A stretch of 64,000 nt of DNA, from the NCBI GenBank assembly GCA_951640195.1, contig OX621165.1, forward strand, positions 2,232,001 through 2,296,000. Reading direction: 5' to 3'. A program made the translations under genes and the position numbers. Each line of letters begins with the position of its first letter. Position 1 is the stretch's first letter. Origin of the DNA: Porpolomopsis calyptriformis. Taxonomy: Eukaryota; Basidiomycota; Agaricomycetes; Agaricales; Hygrophoraceae. Under the pieces are notes generated by a model. That model was given only the letters and a program-made list of their open reading frames with translations, did no database searches and was not told where the DNA came from. Positions 21,354-31,777 of this stretch are shown piece after piece.

Positions 21354-22811
21354 ATGGCCACCAGGCTTACTGGCTCCTTCACACACTGCAGTTACGGCCA
21401 AGAATTCTCTGTCAGTGCGACATGCCAAGGTCCTAACTGCGATACTCTAAAACAATTCCCTGGATTCGCGTGCTCGAGCAACTCTTCGGTGCTTGTGTGC
21501 TCCAATCAAGTCACCTGCTCAACTCCTTCGACCTTCACATCGAATTTCGAGATCAACCAAGATGGGAATGTTATCGTTGACAACGACGCGATTAAGATTT
21601 CCAATGATACCTTTACGACGAGTCAGACGGCCACTGCTACCGCTACCTACACCGGCCCAAAGACCACATCGAGAGGTCAGAGATTGACCCCTTTGACCGC
21701 TTGGTTCCTTTTCACTATTCTTTTTATGTGGATTCCACTCGCACATGCCCAAAGTTCACCTTCACCTTCCGAAGTCATGAACGGTATTTTGTCGCAGGTG
21801 ACTCTGTCAACCTACTTCCAAACCATATACCAATCAGCTGGGCAACAAATTTGCGATGTGATTGGCTCCAATGGCCTTCAGCCAGCTCTCCAGGCCGCTG
21901 GAGATGTTGTCACAGATGACCTTCGGCAAGCTCAAGGGGGTCTAGTGATCAATTGTCAGCAACTTATCGATGGAGTCTTGGTTGATGATCTCCCGCTGGC
22001 GTTGCTCATGGCATTTACGTCGAGATCCTTCTGCGCTGCGACCGTAGGATCCATTATGCAACTTCCTTTCAGTATGTTTGGCGGTCAAATCTGTGAGGTT
22101 ATATCCACTCAAGTAGCGAGCCATTCGACTTCCATGACATTCCCGCCGATACCATCCCAATCTGCCTCAGGGATGTGCAGTTGTAGTTCGCCCAATTGTA
22201 ACTGTCCATTCGACCATGACCTCCCTCCTCTTTGTGGCCCCGCTCGTGATCCGGCCTGTGGTGTGTGCATATGTCCAACGACTGCTCCACCAGGTCCGAT
22301 GATGGCAGGCCCTCCACCACCCCAAACTACCGACATTTCTCTTTCTCCACAAACTACTCAACCGCCGCTGCCGCCTCCGCCTCCCCACTCCGATTCTACC
22401 TCCGCCCCCACCTTTACCACCGACTTTACTACCCCCACTTTTACCACCAACTTTACTACCCCCACTTTTACCACCGACTTTACCACCCCCACCTTTACCA
22501 CCGACTTTACCTCTACCCCCACCCCCACTTTTACCACCGACTTTACTACCCCCACTTTTACCACCGACTTTACCACCCCCACCTTTACCACCGACTTTAC
22601 CACCCCCACCTTTACCACCGACTTTACCTCTACCCCCACCCCCACCTTTACCACCGACTTTACCTCTTTACCTCTACCCCCACCCCAACTTGAGCTTCCC
22701 CCCCAACTTTACATTCCCCCCCGGCTTTACCTCTACCCCCATACTTTAGCACCACCATCAACTTCACCTTCCCCGCCTGACCAGGTGTGGAGGTATTGTC
22801 GGCATGTGTGA
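21354..22811 (+). CDS. cysteine-rich protein, copy B
   Basis: 485 residues from the ATG at 21354 (family start MATRLTG). The N-terminal Cys domain, the hydrophobic segment ending WIPLAHAQ and the Cys module (MCSCSSPNCNCP) are all present and very close to copy C. The tail differs from copy A: instead of proline runs it reads tandem PTFTTDFT repeats, because the same kind of pyrimidine-rich DNA is read in another frame. The frame ends VWRYCRHV just as a second Cys module begins in the +1 frame. Intact, of unknown function, and it follows NACHT-WD40 locus 2 by about 440 bp. Confidence 0.65.
   Translation: MATRLTGSFTHCSYGQEFSVSATCQGPNCDTLKQFPGFACSSNSSVLVCSNQVTCSTPSTFTSNFEINQDGNVIVDNDAIKISNDTFTTSQTATATATYTGPKTTSRGQRLTPLTAWFLFTILFMWIPLAHAQSSPSPSEVMNGILSQVTLSTYFQTIYQSAGQQICDVIGSNGLQPALQAAGDVVTDDLRQAQGGLVINCQQLIDGVLVDDLPLALLMAFTSRSFCAATVGSIMQLPFSMFGGQICEVISTQVASHSTSMTFPPIPSQSASGMCSCSSPNCNCPFDHDLPPLCGPARDPACGVCICPTTAPPGPMMAGPPPPQTTDISLSPQTTQPPLPPPPPHSDSTSAPTFTTDFTTPTFTTNFTTPTFTTDFTTPTFTTDFTSTPTPTFTTDFTTPTFTTDFTTPTFTTDFTTPTFTTDFTSTPTPTFTTDFTSLPLPPPQLELPPQLYIPPRLYLYPHTLAPPSTSPSPPDQVWRYCRHV
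22405..22680 (+). repeat. tandem repeats in the tail of copy B
   Basis: Imperfect 27-bp units of the type ACCCCCACTTTTACCACCGA, with longer variants containing TCTACCCCCACC. Read in the gene frame they give PTFTTDFTT; in the next frame they give proline/leucine-rich PPLPPTLPP. The tract is open in several frames, so indels could switch frame without creating stops. Confidence 0.85.
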
Positions 22812-22896
22812 CTGCACACAGGACAATGGCCTCCGTGCAAGTTGTCCTGACACTTCTTTAAAAGATTGCAGGTGCCCCACCATGATTTCCCGATGA
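22786..22896 (+). other. out-of-frame second Cys module after copy B
   Basis: In the +1 frame relative to copy B the sequence reads CGGIVGMCDCTQDNG and further Cys residues, ending with ISR and a stop at 22894-22896. The same module follows copy C (56952-57062) and a related one follows copy A. Conservation suggests it was, or under a different frame still is, the true C-terminus. Confidence 0.5.
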
Positions 22897-23153
22897 TGTG
22901 GTTTTTTATGCCCTTTACATGTACTCATTTATTTTCAGGAATGTAATTATAGTTTCACACTTTTGAGAAGGTTTCTTGCAATATTAATGACCTGACAATC
23001 CAGTTGATTGCTTGGCCAGTCGACCTCAATGCTGATTATAGGGATCAAAAAGTGTCTTTCTAGATATAAGTGAAGGGGAATAATGAGTCCATTGAACCTG
23101 TAATTGATAAGGTCAGGGGAAATCTACCCTCACCTCCTTCTACATTGTTGTGG

Positions 23154-23352
23154 TCAAATAAACATGGCCAGAGCACCTACACAGGCTCCAAGTAACCATT
23201 CATTAGAGCACAGATTTGCTTGTGTGGTGCCATTGGAAGATGAGGTCAGTGGGGCAGTTGAGCTAGTGGTTGAGCTTGGTGGTGCTGTGGAGCTGGGCGG
23301 TGCAATGGAGGTTGGTGGTGTGCTCAGGGGGGGAGGCAGAGCAATTGGAGTC
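23154..23352 (-). pseudogene. 3' fragment of the GPI-type Ser/Pro protein gene
   Basis: Read on the minus strand this matches the last ~65 codons of the intact gene at 57279-57755, including the C-terminal NEWLLGACVGALAMFI. The 5' part with the signal peptide is missing because the duplication ends at about 23352. Almost every CpG of the intact copy is TpG or CpA here. Confidence 0.8.
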
Positions 23353-23831
23353 ATCAGCAAAAAGGTTGAAACAGATATATCTACTTATAATGCCTACCTT
23401 GGATGACATGGTCAAAATGGCAGCGACAAACCCCACCACACTTTTATGTAGAATATGTATACATACATTGTAACTCTTTCACTGGAATTCTGATACAAGG
23501 TAAGAATTAAATGTCAGCATTATCATCAGCAAAAGTGCAAAACTATACTAATGTCAGCTCACTCATCCAAGCTATTATCAGGCTATTATGGCCAGCTATG
23601 ACAAGCCAAGCAGAAGGCAGACTGGTAGAGTACTTACAATATAGTACCTGAGTGGGTTACATTGGCATATCATCTAAGTCAAAGGCAGAGTGGGTATCAC
23701 ATTATATGAGATTGGAAGTTGAGGCCATTCAGACATTGTATAATAAGTGATTACGAGTAAATCTATTCTCCAAAATCTCAAGTGTCAGAGAGAAGGCACT
23801 GTTCAGTACAGAAAACAGTGAGACAGTAAAA
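23353..23831. other. start of the transposon island, no gene recognised
   Basis: CpG-poor sequence between the end of the duplicated segment and the Plavaka-like remnant. It is probably the terminal, non-coding part of that element. No terminal repeat was identified. Confidence 0.4.
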
Positions 23832-24323
23832 CTACAGTGGAGCAAACCCTTCTGCAATGTAAAGCTCCTCTGCAATGAAATCCTCTCCATCCTCCAGCCC
23901 CAGCTCATCACTGTTCCCCCCCTCAGCACTATCAGGTTCACCTTCTGCATCCTCTTGCAGATATCCATAGTCCAGTTCCTCATCTTGATTGACTTCATCC
24001 TCATCTTTGCCATCCTCTTGAGATAGGATGGGTTCGCAGTCCAAAGCAAGGTTGTTGTATTCATTTTGATCTAGTAAGTTGTCATTGCAGTGACCTGTTG
24101 CTGCCTTATGCCTGATCCCTCCACCTAGGAATCTCATAAACATATCTCGGTCCACAAACCTAGGAAGTAAAGGTTTAGTTGAGTCAATTGTGCAGAAGAG
24201 AGTTAGACTTACATTCCAATATAGTAGTATAGCCAATCTTCATTATTTTCATCTTTGTAGCAAGCAATAGATGGACCTAAAAGTTGAGTAGTCCATCTAT
24301 AGGCAAAAGCGGGAATTAGATGC
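23832..24323 (-). pseudogene. C-terminal remnant of a Plavaka-like (CACTA-group) transposase
   Basis: Minus strand, two exons: 24323-24213 and 24159-23832, intron donor GTAAGT and acceptor TTCCTAG. The joined product reads DWLYYYIGM then FVDRDMFMRFLGGGIRHK, which I recognise as the C-terminal region of basidiomycete Plavaka transposases, followed by an acidic tail (EDGKDEDEVNQDEELD). The upstream part is absent: the sequence ends at the LTR of the gypsy element starting at 24324. Its continuation was not found on the far side of that element. Confidence 0.6.
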
Positions 24324-24732
24324 TGTCACGGTTGTAATTTTCTTCATTTTCTTTATCTTATCATATGCAAACCTATCTCTTATCTTGGGATTCCCCACAT
24401 TTGTTGTCGGGATTCCCCATTACCTTTCTCCGGGATTCCCCAGGGATTCCCCACTACTCTACCTATATGCAGACATACTTCATTTCCATTACGTTTCAAC
24501 CCCTTATGATTTGTCATCGATCACGATGACTCATTCTTATCTCTACCTCATGTTATGTCGCACTGACTCACACAGATAAGTAGTCAGTATATAAAGAGTA
24601 CTTCTTGTACGTATCAGACCTTAAGTCTGATTCCTCATTAGCTACTCATAACAAGGACTTGGAACCATACCCTATATCTCTTGGGACAGAACACCTGAAG
24701 TAAAACGCATTCTGAATGACCAGTTTATAACA
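24324..24732 (+). repeat. 5' LTR of element 1
   Basis: 409 bp, TGTCACGG...ATAACA. Compared with the 3' LTR it has an extra GATTCCCCAGG-type duplication. A TATA-like motif (AGTATATAAAGAG) lies in the second half. Confidence 0.93.
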
Positions 24733-25149
24733 AGAATCAGACTTCCTTCTGGTTCTCTCCCACTTGCTTATCCAACACCCTCATCACTGTGATCATTGAC
24801 ATCACCTCTTTGTCTCTTACCCACTTTCATCCTGGCTTCTACCGACAACTCGGATGTTGAAGAACAATACGAAGACCCTCTTTCAAGATCGACCTTTTCA
24901 GCTACAATTCGAGACCAAGAACCATCCTTTTCTTCCATTCTTGAAGAAACATTAGCTGCTCCCACTCCTACTCCTGCTCCTGCTCCTTTAGGACCACGAA
25001 CTCAATCGAGAACAAGAGGACTCTTCTCTTCATCTTCAGCCCCAGCAACAAGACCAGTTCATCAATGAACTGCTACCCCACCAGGACAATACAGTTCTCT
25101 CTACTCCCAACTTTCTTCTGCGACATCAACACCAACACTAACAGCTCCA

Positions 25150-26343
25150 GCAACTCCACAACAGCCAACATCCACCAACATGTTAGGAACGTCTGCCAAT
25201 GCCCCCACCAACCCCCTTGCCATTGACATCACGACCTTAATGGCTACTGTTCACCAACTCAAGCAGACCATCACCCAACAACAACAGCTGATCACCCAGC
25301 TCCAGTAGCAACAACAACAACCTCAGCCTCCTCAACCCCTTCAGCCGCCCCAACAACCTCCCTTGCCTCAACAACCTGCTCCTCCCTCCATCAAAATAGC
25401 CAAACCCGATGAATACGACGGGTCTGCAGCCAAGTGTCTCAATTTTATCCAGGCTTGTCGTCTAGTCCTTAACGACAGCCAGTGGTCCGACAGACAAAAG
25501 ATTACCTACATCTTGTCATTCATGAAGATCAGTGTCGCCCAATCATGGGCTCGACAACAGACCCAAGAATTCAAACGTAATTTATGGGTTGGAGCCGACT
25601 ACGAGGATTTTATGGAGGAGCTCAAAGAATGTTTTGGAGATGTTGATGCGAGAGCGACAGCACAGGTCAAAATCCAAAAGGTAACTCAAGGACTTTCCAC
25701 AGTGGACAATTATAATGTACGATTCAGAGCTCTCGCAGACGAAACTGGTTTCAACAATGACGCGCTCAAAGCTTTCTACCGGAACGGCCTCAATCCCAGA
25801 ATTCTCGAAAAAATCTATGCTCTCAACCCCATCCCCGCTACCCTCAACGCTTGGAAACGAAAAGCTTCCATCTTCGACTGACAACGTCTTGAACTCGCAC
25901 TTGAGCGTCGTGCCACTCCCCAGAGTAACTACTACGCTCCCAGGGAGACTGTGGCTCGAACGACGACCCGAACTCCCTCCTCTGCTCCTGTCAAACAGGA
26001 GACAACTTCCTCATCATCAATATCGCGCATTCCGTGAGGCAACTGCTATCGCTGCGGAGAACCAGGCCATTGGGCAAACAAGTGTCCAAATACCCCTCTC
26101 GCCTCTTCTTCGTCAGCGCACCCATCGAGTAGTACCTCTGCCGGACAACGACAAGGAAGACCAACCACAGGGCGAGGTCGAGGACAAAACATTTGAGGAA
26201 TCGAGACAGAACAAGTCGACAAGGTGGTTTCCCTAATTACTACAGAGGAAACTATTTGAGTGGTGGACAACTGCGGGATCGATCACTGGCCGAAGGAAAG
26301 AAAAGCTCAGCTCATCAAGGAACTAAAAGAACAGGGTTTTTAG
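25150..26343 (+). pseudogene. gag of element 1
   Basis: The frame runs through a Gln/Pro-rich stretch, a capsid-like domain (PDEYDGSAAKCLNFIQ, then TQGLSTVDNYNVRF), and a CCHC zinc knuckle near 26041 (CYRCGEPGHWANKC). It is interrupted by several TGA codons (for example at 25879) in places that read Arg in the family. It ends with TAG at 26341-26343, directly after the heptamer GGGTTTT (26334-26340), a classical -1 slippery sequence; the pol frame is -1 relative to gag. Confidence 0.8.
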
Positions 26344-29300
26344 GGAGTCCGAACGCTTTGCCTACTGTTACAGACATATCTACTCAAGAATGTACCACCA
26401 CTCCATGCAATCTATTTCGAATTCTTGGTACTCTTGAAGAAGGCAATCTCGGACTCATTTTGGATGTTTGGACTGAAGCTACCGACACTGGTCGACGTGT
26501 TCTGGCCACTGCTCTAGTTGATAGTGGAGCCTCTGGAAATTTCATGGACGAATCCTTCACAACTCACCACAATTTTACTCTAACATGATTGGAAACCCCA
26601 ATCCCCGTATGGAATGCCGATGGATCTGAAAACCAAGGTGGACCCATCGAGAACGATATTGATATTTGGTTAGAGGCTCCTGGAGGACACAATGAATGGA
26701 TCTGATTGGAAGTGACCAATCTCGGATCTAAGACGGATATTATCCTCAACTTCCCGTGGCTCAAAAAGCACAACCCCAACATCGATTGGAAAGAGGCAAC
26801 ACTGGCTCTGGATAGCAAAGATTTCCCTCTACCATGATGGATAGTGAATGATGCGGAGTCACTGGGAATGGAATCAGTCATGCTGGCCATGAATCAACGC
26901 ATATCGAAGTCGGATGAATCCCGAGCCAGCACGGTGGAAGAAGATATGCGAAAGTTTGTACCGGAGGTATACTGGAAAGACTACTCTAGTGTCTTTGCCA
27001 AAGAATCCTTCGACCACCTTCCACCGCATTCGGAATTTGACCACGCCATAGAACTGAATGAAACCTTCAGACCAGTCAAGGGCACGAAATACACAATGTC
27101 CCCTCTTGAGATGGATCACTTACACAAATTCATTGATGAAAACCTATCTACTGGACGAATACAAACTTCCAAGTCAAAACAAGTCTCTCCATTCTTCTTT
27201 GGAAAGAAAGCTGAAGAAGTAAATGCCAAAGGTAAGAATGCTGGCTTATGCCCTATTGAAGATTATCGCTACCTCAATGAACACACGGTTCCCGACCATT
27301 ATCCCCTTCCCCTTCTTCACCAAATACTCCAACAACCTAAACTCTTAACAGCATCTCTGTTCACGGTCATGGATATCCGATGGGGATTCAACAATGTCAG
27401 GATTAAGGAAGGTGACAAATGGAAAGCCGCTTTCATCACTGAAGCAGGCGCCTTCGAACCTACCGTCATGTTCTTTGGTTTGCGTAACTCCCCAGCCACC
27501 TTTCAATGGATGATCGACACAAGATTCAAAGAAGTCCTGGACTCTGGAAACGTTTTCATTTATATTGATGACGTGCTTGTTTGTGGAGACGATTTACAAG
27601 AATTGCGATACTGGACCTTCAAAACCCTAGACGTTATGAAGAAACACGGACTCTCGTGTAAGCCTGTCAAATGCCAGTCCAAGAAGGAAGAAGTCATCTA
27701 TCTCGGAGTCGTCCTATCCAAAGGACGAATCACCACCAATCCGAAGAAGGTCGATGCTATTATGTCTTGGCCTGTTCCAGAAACGGTGAAACAACTCCAA
27801 TCCTTCTTGGGCAGTGCGAACTTTTGGTGAAGATATATCAAGGGTTTCTCCAAAGTCGCTACCCCTCTCTACAAACTCTTGCACAATGAAACTGTGTGGG
27901 AATGGACTCCCCGAAGACAAGAAGCCTTCAACAACATCAAATCCCTCCTGACGAATGCACCTGTCCTTCATATTCCTGATCGCGATCTCCCTTATTGTCT
28001 GGAAACCGACGCCTCCATCATCGGAATCGCAGGAATACTCTCCCAGCTTCACGACAGACACTGGAAACCTGTTGGCTATCACTCAAGATCTACCTCTCCT
28101 GCCGAAAAGAACTACCCAACCCACGATTTAGAACTCCTGGCGATCATTGATTCTTTCAAACAATGGCGCCACCTCCTTGAAGGAGCAAGACACGATATCC
28201 TCATCAAAACAGACAGTTTGGCTTTACAATATTTCTCCAAGAATCTTCGCTTGTCGAATCGCCAAACTTGTTGGTCAGAGTATCTGTCTAGATTCGGGTT
28301 CAAAATTGAGTATGTTCCAGGAAGGAAGAACAAGGCCGATGGTCTGTCCAGACGCCCTGATTATTTGCCTGATGTCGAAGCCGACGTGGAGAACGAAGTT
28401 CTGATAGCGCGCGACCGATGGATTAATTCAATCGTCAAGTTGTCAAATTCAAGTCTTCTTTCTAGATTACGCTTCAAAATCCCGCTCCCACAGAAGATCC
28501 AAGATAAACTCGAGGATGCCTCACTCGCTTGGACCCAAGCTGATGGGCTTGTACGCGATGTTGAAGGTCGGATAGTGGTGCCAGAGGAAGTATCTTTGCG
28601 CACAGACATTATACAACTGTCCCACGCCTACCCCCACGCTAGCCACCCTGGCATTGAGAAGACGAAGGAACTCATTCTTTGTAACTTTATTTGGGATGGT
28701 GCCCCACAAGACATCACCAACTATGTTCGATCCTGCCCCGCTTGTCAACAGAACAAGAACTTCCCCTCAAAGCCGTCAGGACTACTCCAACCCATACCCC
28801 CCTCTATGGAACCATGGAAGGAAATCACCATCGATCTTATCATTGAACTCCCCAAGTCACAAGGCTATGATGCTGTAATGGTCATTGTCAATTGCTTCAC
28901 TAAACGTGCTCACTTCATTCCGACAACTTCCAATCTTTCATCGGAAGGTGCTGCGAAACTCTTTCAGAATCACATCTGGAAACATCATGGATGGCCCCAA
29001 AAGGTTATATCTGATCATGGAGTACAATTTGCATCCAAATTCACAGAAGCTCTCAATAACTCCTTAGGAATTATCTCCGGTCTCTCCACTGCGTATTATC
29101 CTCAAACAGATGGTCAAACGGAACGTACCAATCAAGAACTCAAAGTCTACTTACATTTCTATACCAACTTTATGCAGGACGACTGGTCAGAATGGCTCAC
29201 TTCTGTGGAATTCGCCTACAACAATCGGCAACACTCTGCCACTTCACAATCACCATTCTATATGGAATACGGACGTCATCCCCACCTTCCCACAGCTATT

Positions 29301-29885
29301 CCAGATCAAAGCAATGTGCCTGCAGCAAACACCTTTCACGAATGCCTCACACATGCACAGCAAAACGCCGAACGATCCTTATCAAAGACAATGGAGTCAA
29401 TGAAGAAATATGCTGATCGAAAATGGAAACCCTCACCCTCCTATGAAGAAGGAGATCTAGTCTGGTTGGATACCAAAAACATCAAGACGACACAACCCTC
29501 AAAGAAGCTTGACAACTGACGGACCGGACCATTCAAGGTTTTGAAAAAGATATCGGACCTTGCTTATCTGATCGACATCCCCAGAACATGGAGACTACAT
29601 CCAGTCTTTCACGTTTCACTCCTGAGACCCAACGTTGGAAATGAATTGCTCCACCCTGATGTCATCGACACATCACGGCCTCCTCCTGATCTGATCGAAA
29701 ACGAAGAAGAATACGAGGTTGAATCTATACTACAACATTCCAGAGTTAAACGACGATGAAAATACTTGGTCAAATGGAAAGGCTATCCAATCAAAGAAGC
29801 CACCTGGGAAGATCGATCAAACATTTTACGACATGCCAAGGAAATTGTGAAGACGTATGAAGACTCAATTCAAACGGCGACTTGA
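26344..29885 (+). pseudogene. pol of element 1 (PR-RT-RH-IN-chromodomain)
   Basis: One frame with order: protease (LVDSGASGNFMD), reverse transcriptase (YIDDVLVCGDD near 27560), RNase H (LETDASIIGIAGILSQ near 28000), integrase (HH-CC zinc region near 28640-28750, then the DDE core) and a C-terminal chromodomain (YLVKWKGYPIKEATWE near 29765). The frame is broken by TGA at about 26586, 26703, 26835, 27828, 29517 and 29757, each where the family has Arg (CGA). Otherwise the frame is intact, so decay is by point mutation, not by indels. Confidence 0.9.
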
Positions 29886-30018
29886 TCCTATTCATTCGTT
29901 TGTCATCATCCCGTCTGCCAAGAATTGACCTCTATTTTTAGAACCACTCCTTATAAACCGTGAGACGTCTTTACTTTCCTTCACGACTCTAAACCAAGAA
30001 CACCATAGTAACTTCACC

Positions 30019-30813
30019 ATGCTAGCTACATGATCCACACGATCCCCTTCCCCTCAAGTTGCTATCCGACGTGCTGGATGAATCCCTTCATCTGCCATCC
30101 GCTCCCCTACTCCCGGTCCCTCCACCTCTGCTTCCTCCCCCCGACAATTACGTCGACAAGCCAGCGCTCACGCAGAAGACTTCTTCAAGGAGTATCCCAC
30201 TCAGACCCCTCCTCCTGAAGACCCTGCCGTTACCATTTCCCACCTCACAGTCCACAGTAACAGTGTCAGCAATTGGAATCGCAAACTCCGTCAAGAACGT
30301 GAAGTCCTACAGGCCGAGCTCAAAGCATCAGAAAAAAGTGCTTTATTCTGGAAGAACTGTTGGGACCAAAGCGAGTTGAAAGTTTGGGAGCTTCAATGGG
30401 AGAAGAAACGAACATGGGTCAATTGTTACGACGTCACCACTCGCGCCATCATTGTTAAGCTTGTCGAAGAAAGTCGTCGAGCCGAACGGCTCTCCAGAGA
30501 AGATTTCCTCTGTGCCCAACGTGATCTCGCAACGACGGAGACTCTGATCGAATACAGTGCGTCAGTTGATTACCCAATCAACCTCAATTTGGAGTATCCA
30601 GACGACAACGACGATGTCAAAACAGTCCAAGCCCCTTCCCCCATCGAAGCAGCTTCGGAAGCCACCCCCATTGCTTCTCCCTCAGTGGCCGTTGAGGCCC
30701 CGCCACTGAGGAAATCCCGACTCAGGCCTCAGAGGACGAAACGACCAACACCACCCAAGTTTGAAATTCGGGACGAATTTCCTTTGAAGCCGAGGTGTAT
30801 GTCACGGTCATAA
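30019..30813 (+). pseudogene. accessory ORF downstream of pol in element 1
   Basis: 265 codons from the ATG at 30019, with two TGA codons early on that again fit CGA to TGA. The product is basic and probably coiled-coil (NWNRKLRQEREVLQAELKA) with a Pro-rich C-terminal part. The stop lies about 14 bases inside the 3' LTR. I do not recognise a domain. It lies on the sense strand between chromodomain and LTR, so it would be an extra, third ORF of the element. Confidence 0.55.
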
Positions 30814-31197
30814 TTTTCTTCATTTTCTTTATCTTATTGTATGCAAACCTATCTCTTATCTTGGGATTCCCCACATTTGTTGTCGGGATTCCCCATTGCC
30901 TTTCTCCAGGATTCCCCACTACTCTACCTATATGTGGACATACTTCATTTCCATTACGTTTCAACCCCTTATGATTTGTCATCGATCACGATGACTCATT
31001 CTTATCTCTACCTCATGTTATGTCACACTGACTCACACAGATAAGTAGTCAGTATATAAAGAGTACTTCTTGTACGTATCAGACCTTAAGTCTGATTCCT
31101 CATTAGCCACTCATAACAAGGACTTGGAACCATACCCTATATCTCTTGGGACAGAACACCCAAAGTAAAACACGTTCCGAATGACCAGTTTATAACA
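30800..31197 (+). repeat. 3' LTR of element 1
   Basis: 398 bp, TGTCACGG...ATAACA, very similar to the 5' LTR. It is followed at once by the inverted gag fragment of element 2. Confidence 0.93.
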
Positions 31198-31490
31198 GGT
31201 GGCGATATTTTGAAAAGCCATGATCAGTCTCTCTTCAGCTGTCTCCTGTTCTGGAGCTTCTTGAGTTGGCTGGACTTGAGGTGTTTCTTCAACCGAAGTT
31301 GATGCTTGACCTTGGGTAGTCTGCAGAGTTACAGGTCATAATAGATTTTCTCAATCATGAAAAGCAGTAGGAAGCCTTTCAGATATATGCGTAGTCGGAG
31401 ACACAGGACTTGTTTCGGAGTTGGTTGGAGATAATCGACTTCTAGTTGAAAATCCCATAAAACGTTCAAGAGTACGTTGTGTTATTGTGA
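31198..31490 (-). pseudogene. inverted gag N-terminus of element 2
   Basis: Minus strand. Beyond the inner end of the inverted LTR and a short leader, an ATG near 31460 opens MGFSTRSRLSPTNSE and continues to AFQNIAT at the border with element 1. A stop (TGA) interrupts it. It is oriented opposite to the rest of element 2, which continues on the plus strand from 31778. Confidence 0.6.
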
Positions 31491-31520
31491 ATAAAAACCC
31501 GAGCTAGAGACAGAATATAC

Positions 31521-31777
31521 TGTTAGGTCCGAAGTTTCAGAGTTGAATTCGGAGATTGGAGATGGATAAATGACGGGACTTAGTCGATATTCTGTCTACA
31601 GATACAGGGGAAAAACACAGTACTTATATACCTGCTAGATAATTATATCTGAGACACAGTGACGACAGAGGACGTCATAAGTAGGAAACATGTGAAAAGT
31701 ACGGAGTGTTCAGAGTTGTTGGAGTTCATCGGAATTTATCGGAATTCATCGGAGTTTGTTGGAACTGGGATGTAACA
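31521..31777 (-). repeat. inverted LTR of element 2
   Basis: 257 bp that form the reverse complement of the LTR at 37414-37668 (TGTTAGGTCC...GGATGTAACA). Its outer end abuts gag sequence at 31778 without a gap. The TATA-like motif points to the minus strand. Confidence 0.9.

Larger units (their letters stand above)
20966..23352. repeat. segmental duplication, left copy
   Basis: This segment is duplicated in the same orientation at 51877-52105 plus 55548-57480. It contains the 3' spacer of locus 2, cysteine-rich copy B and the tail of the GPI-type protein gene. The match starts at CAAGTTTGCC (20966 against 51877) and ends after GCAATTGGAGT (about 23352 against 57480). The right copy is interrupted by a hAT element. 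Confidence 0.9.
24324..31197 (+). mobile_element. Ty3/gypsy chromovirus-type LTR retrotransposon (element 1)
   Basis: Full-length arrangement: 5' LTR, gag with zinc knuckle, protease, reverse transcriptase, RNase H, integrase, chromodomain, an extra 3' ORF, and 3' LTR. The LTRs begin TGTCACGG and end TTATAACA. The flanking 5-mers (GATGC left, GGTGG right) do not match, so there is no target-site duplication. A third LTR of this family stands alone at 49357-49756. Coding regions carry many in-frame TGA codons at places where Arg is expected, so the copy is dead. Confidence 0.93.
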
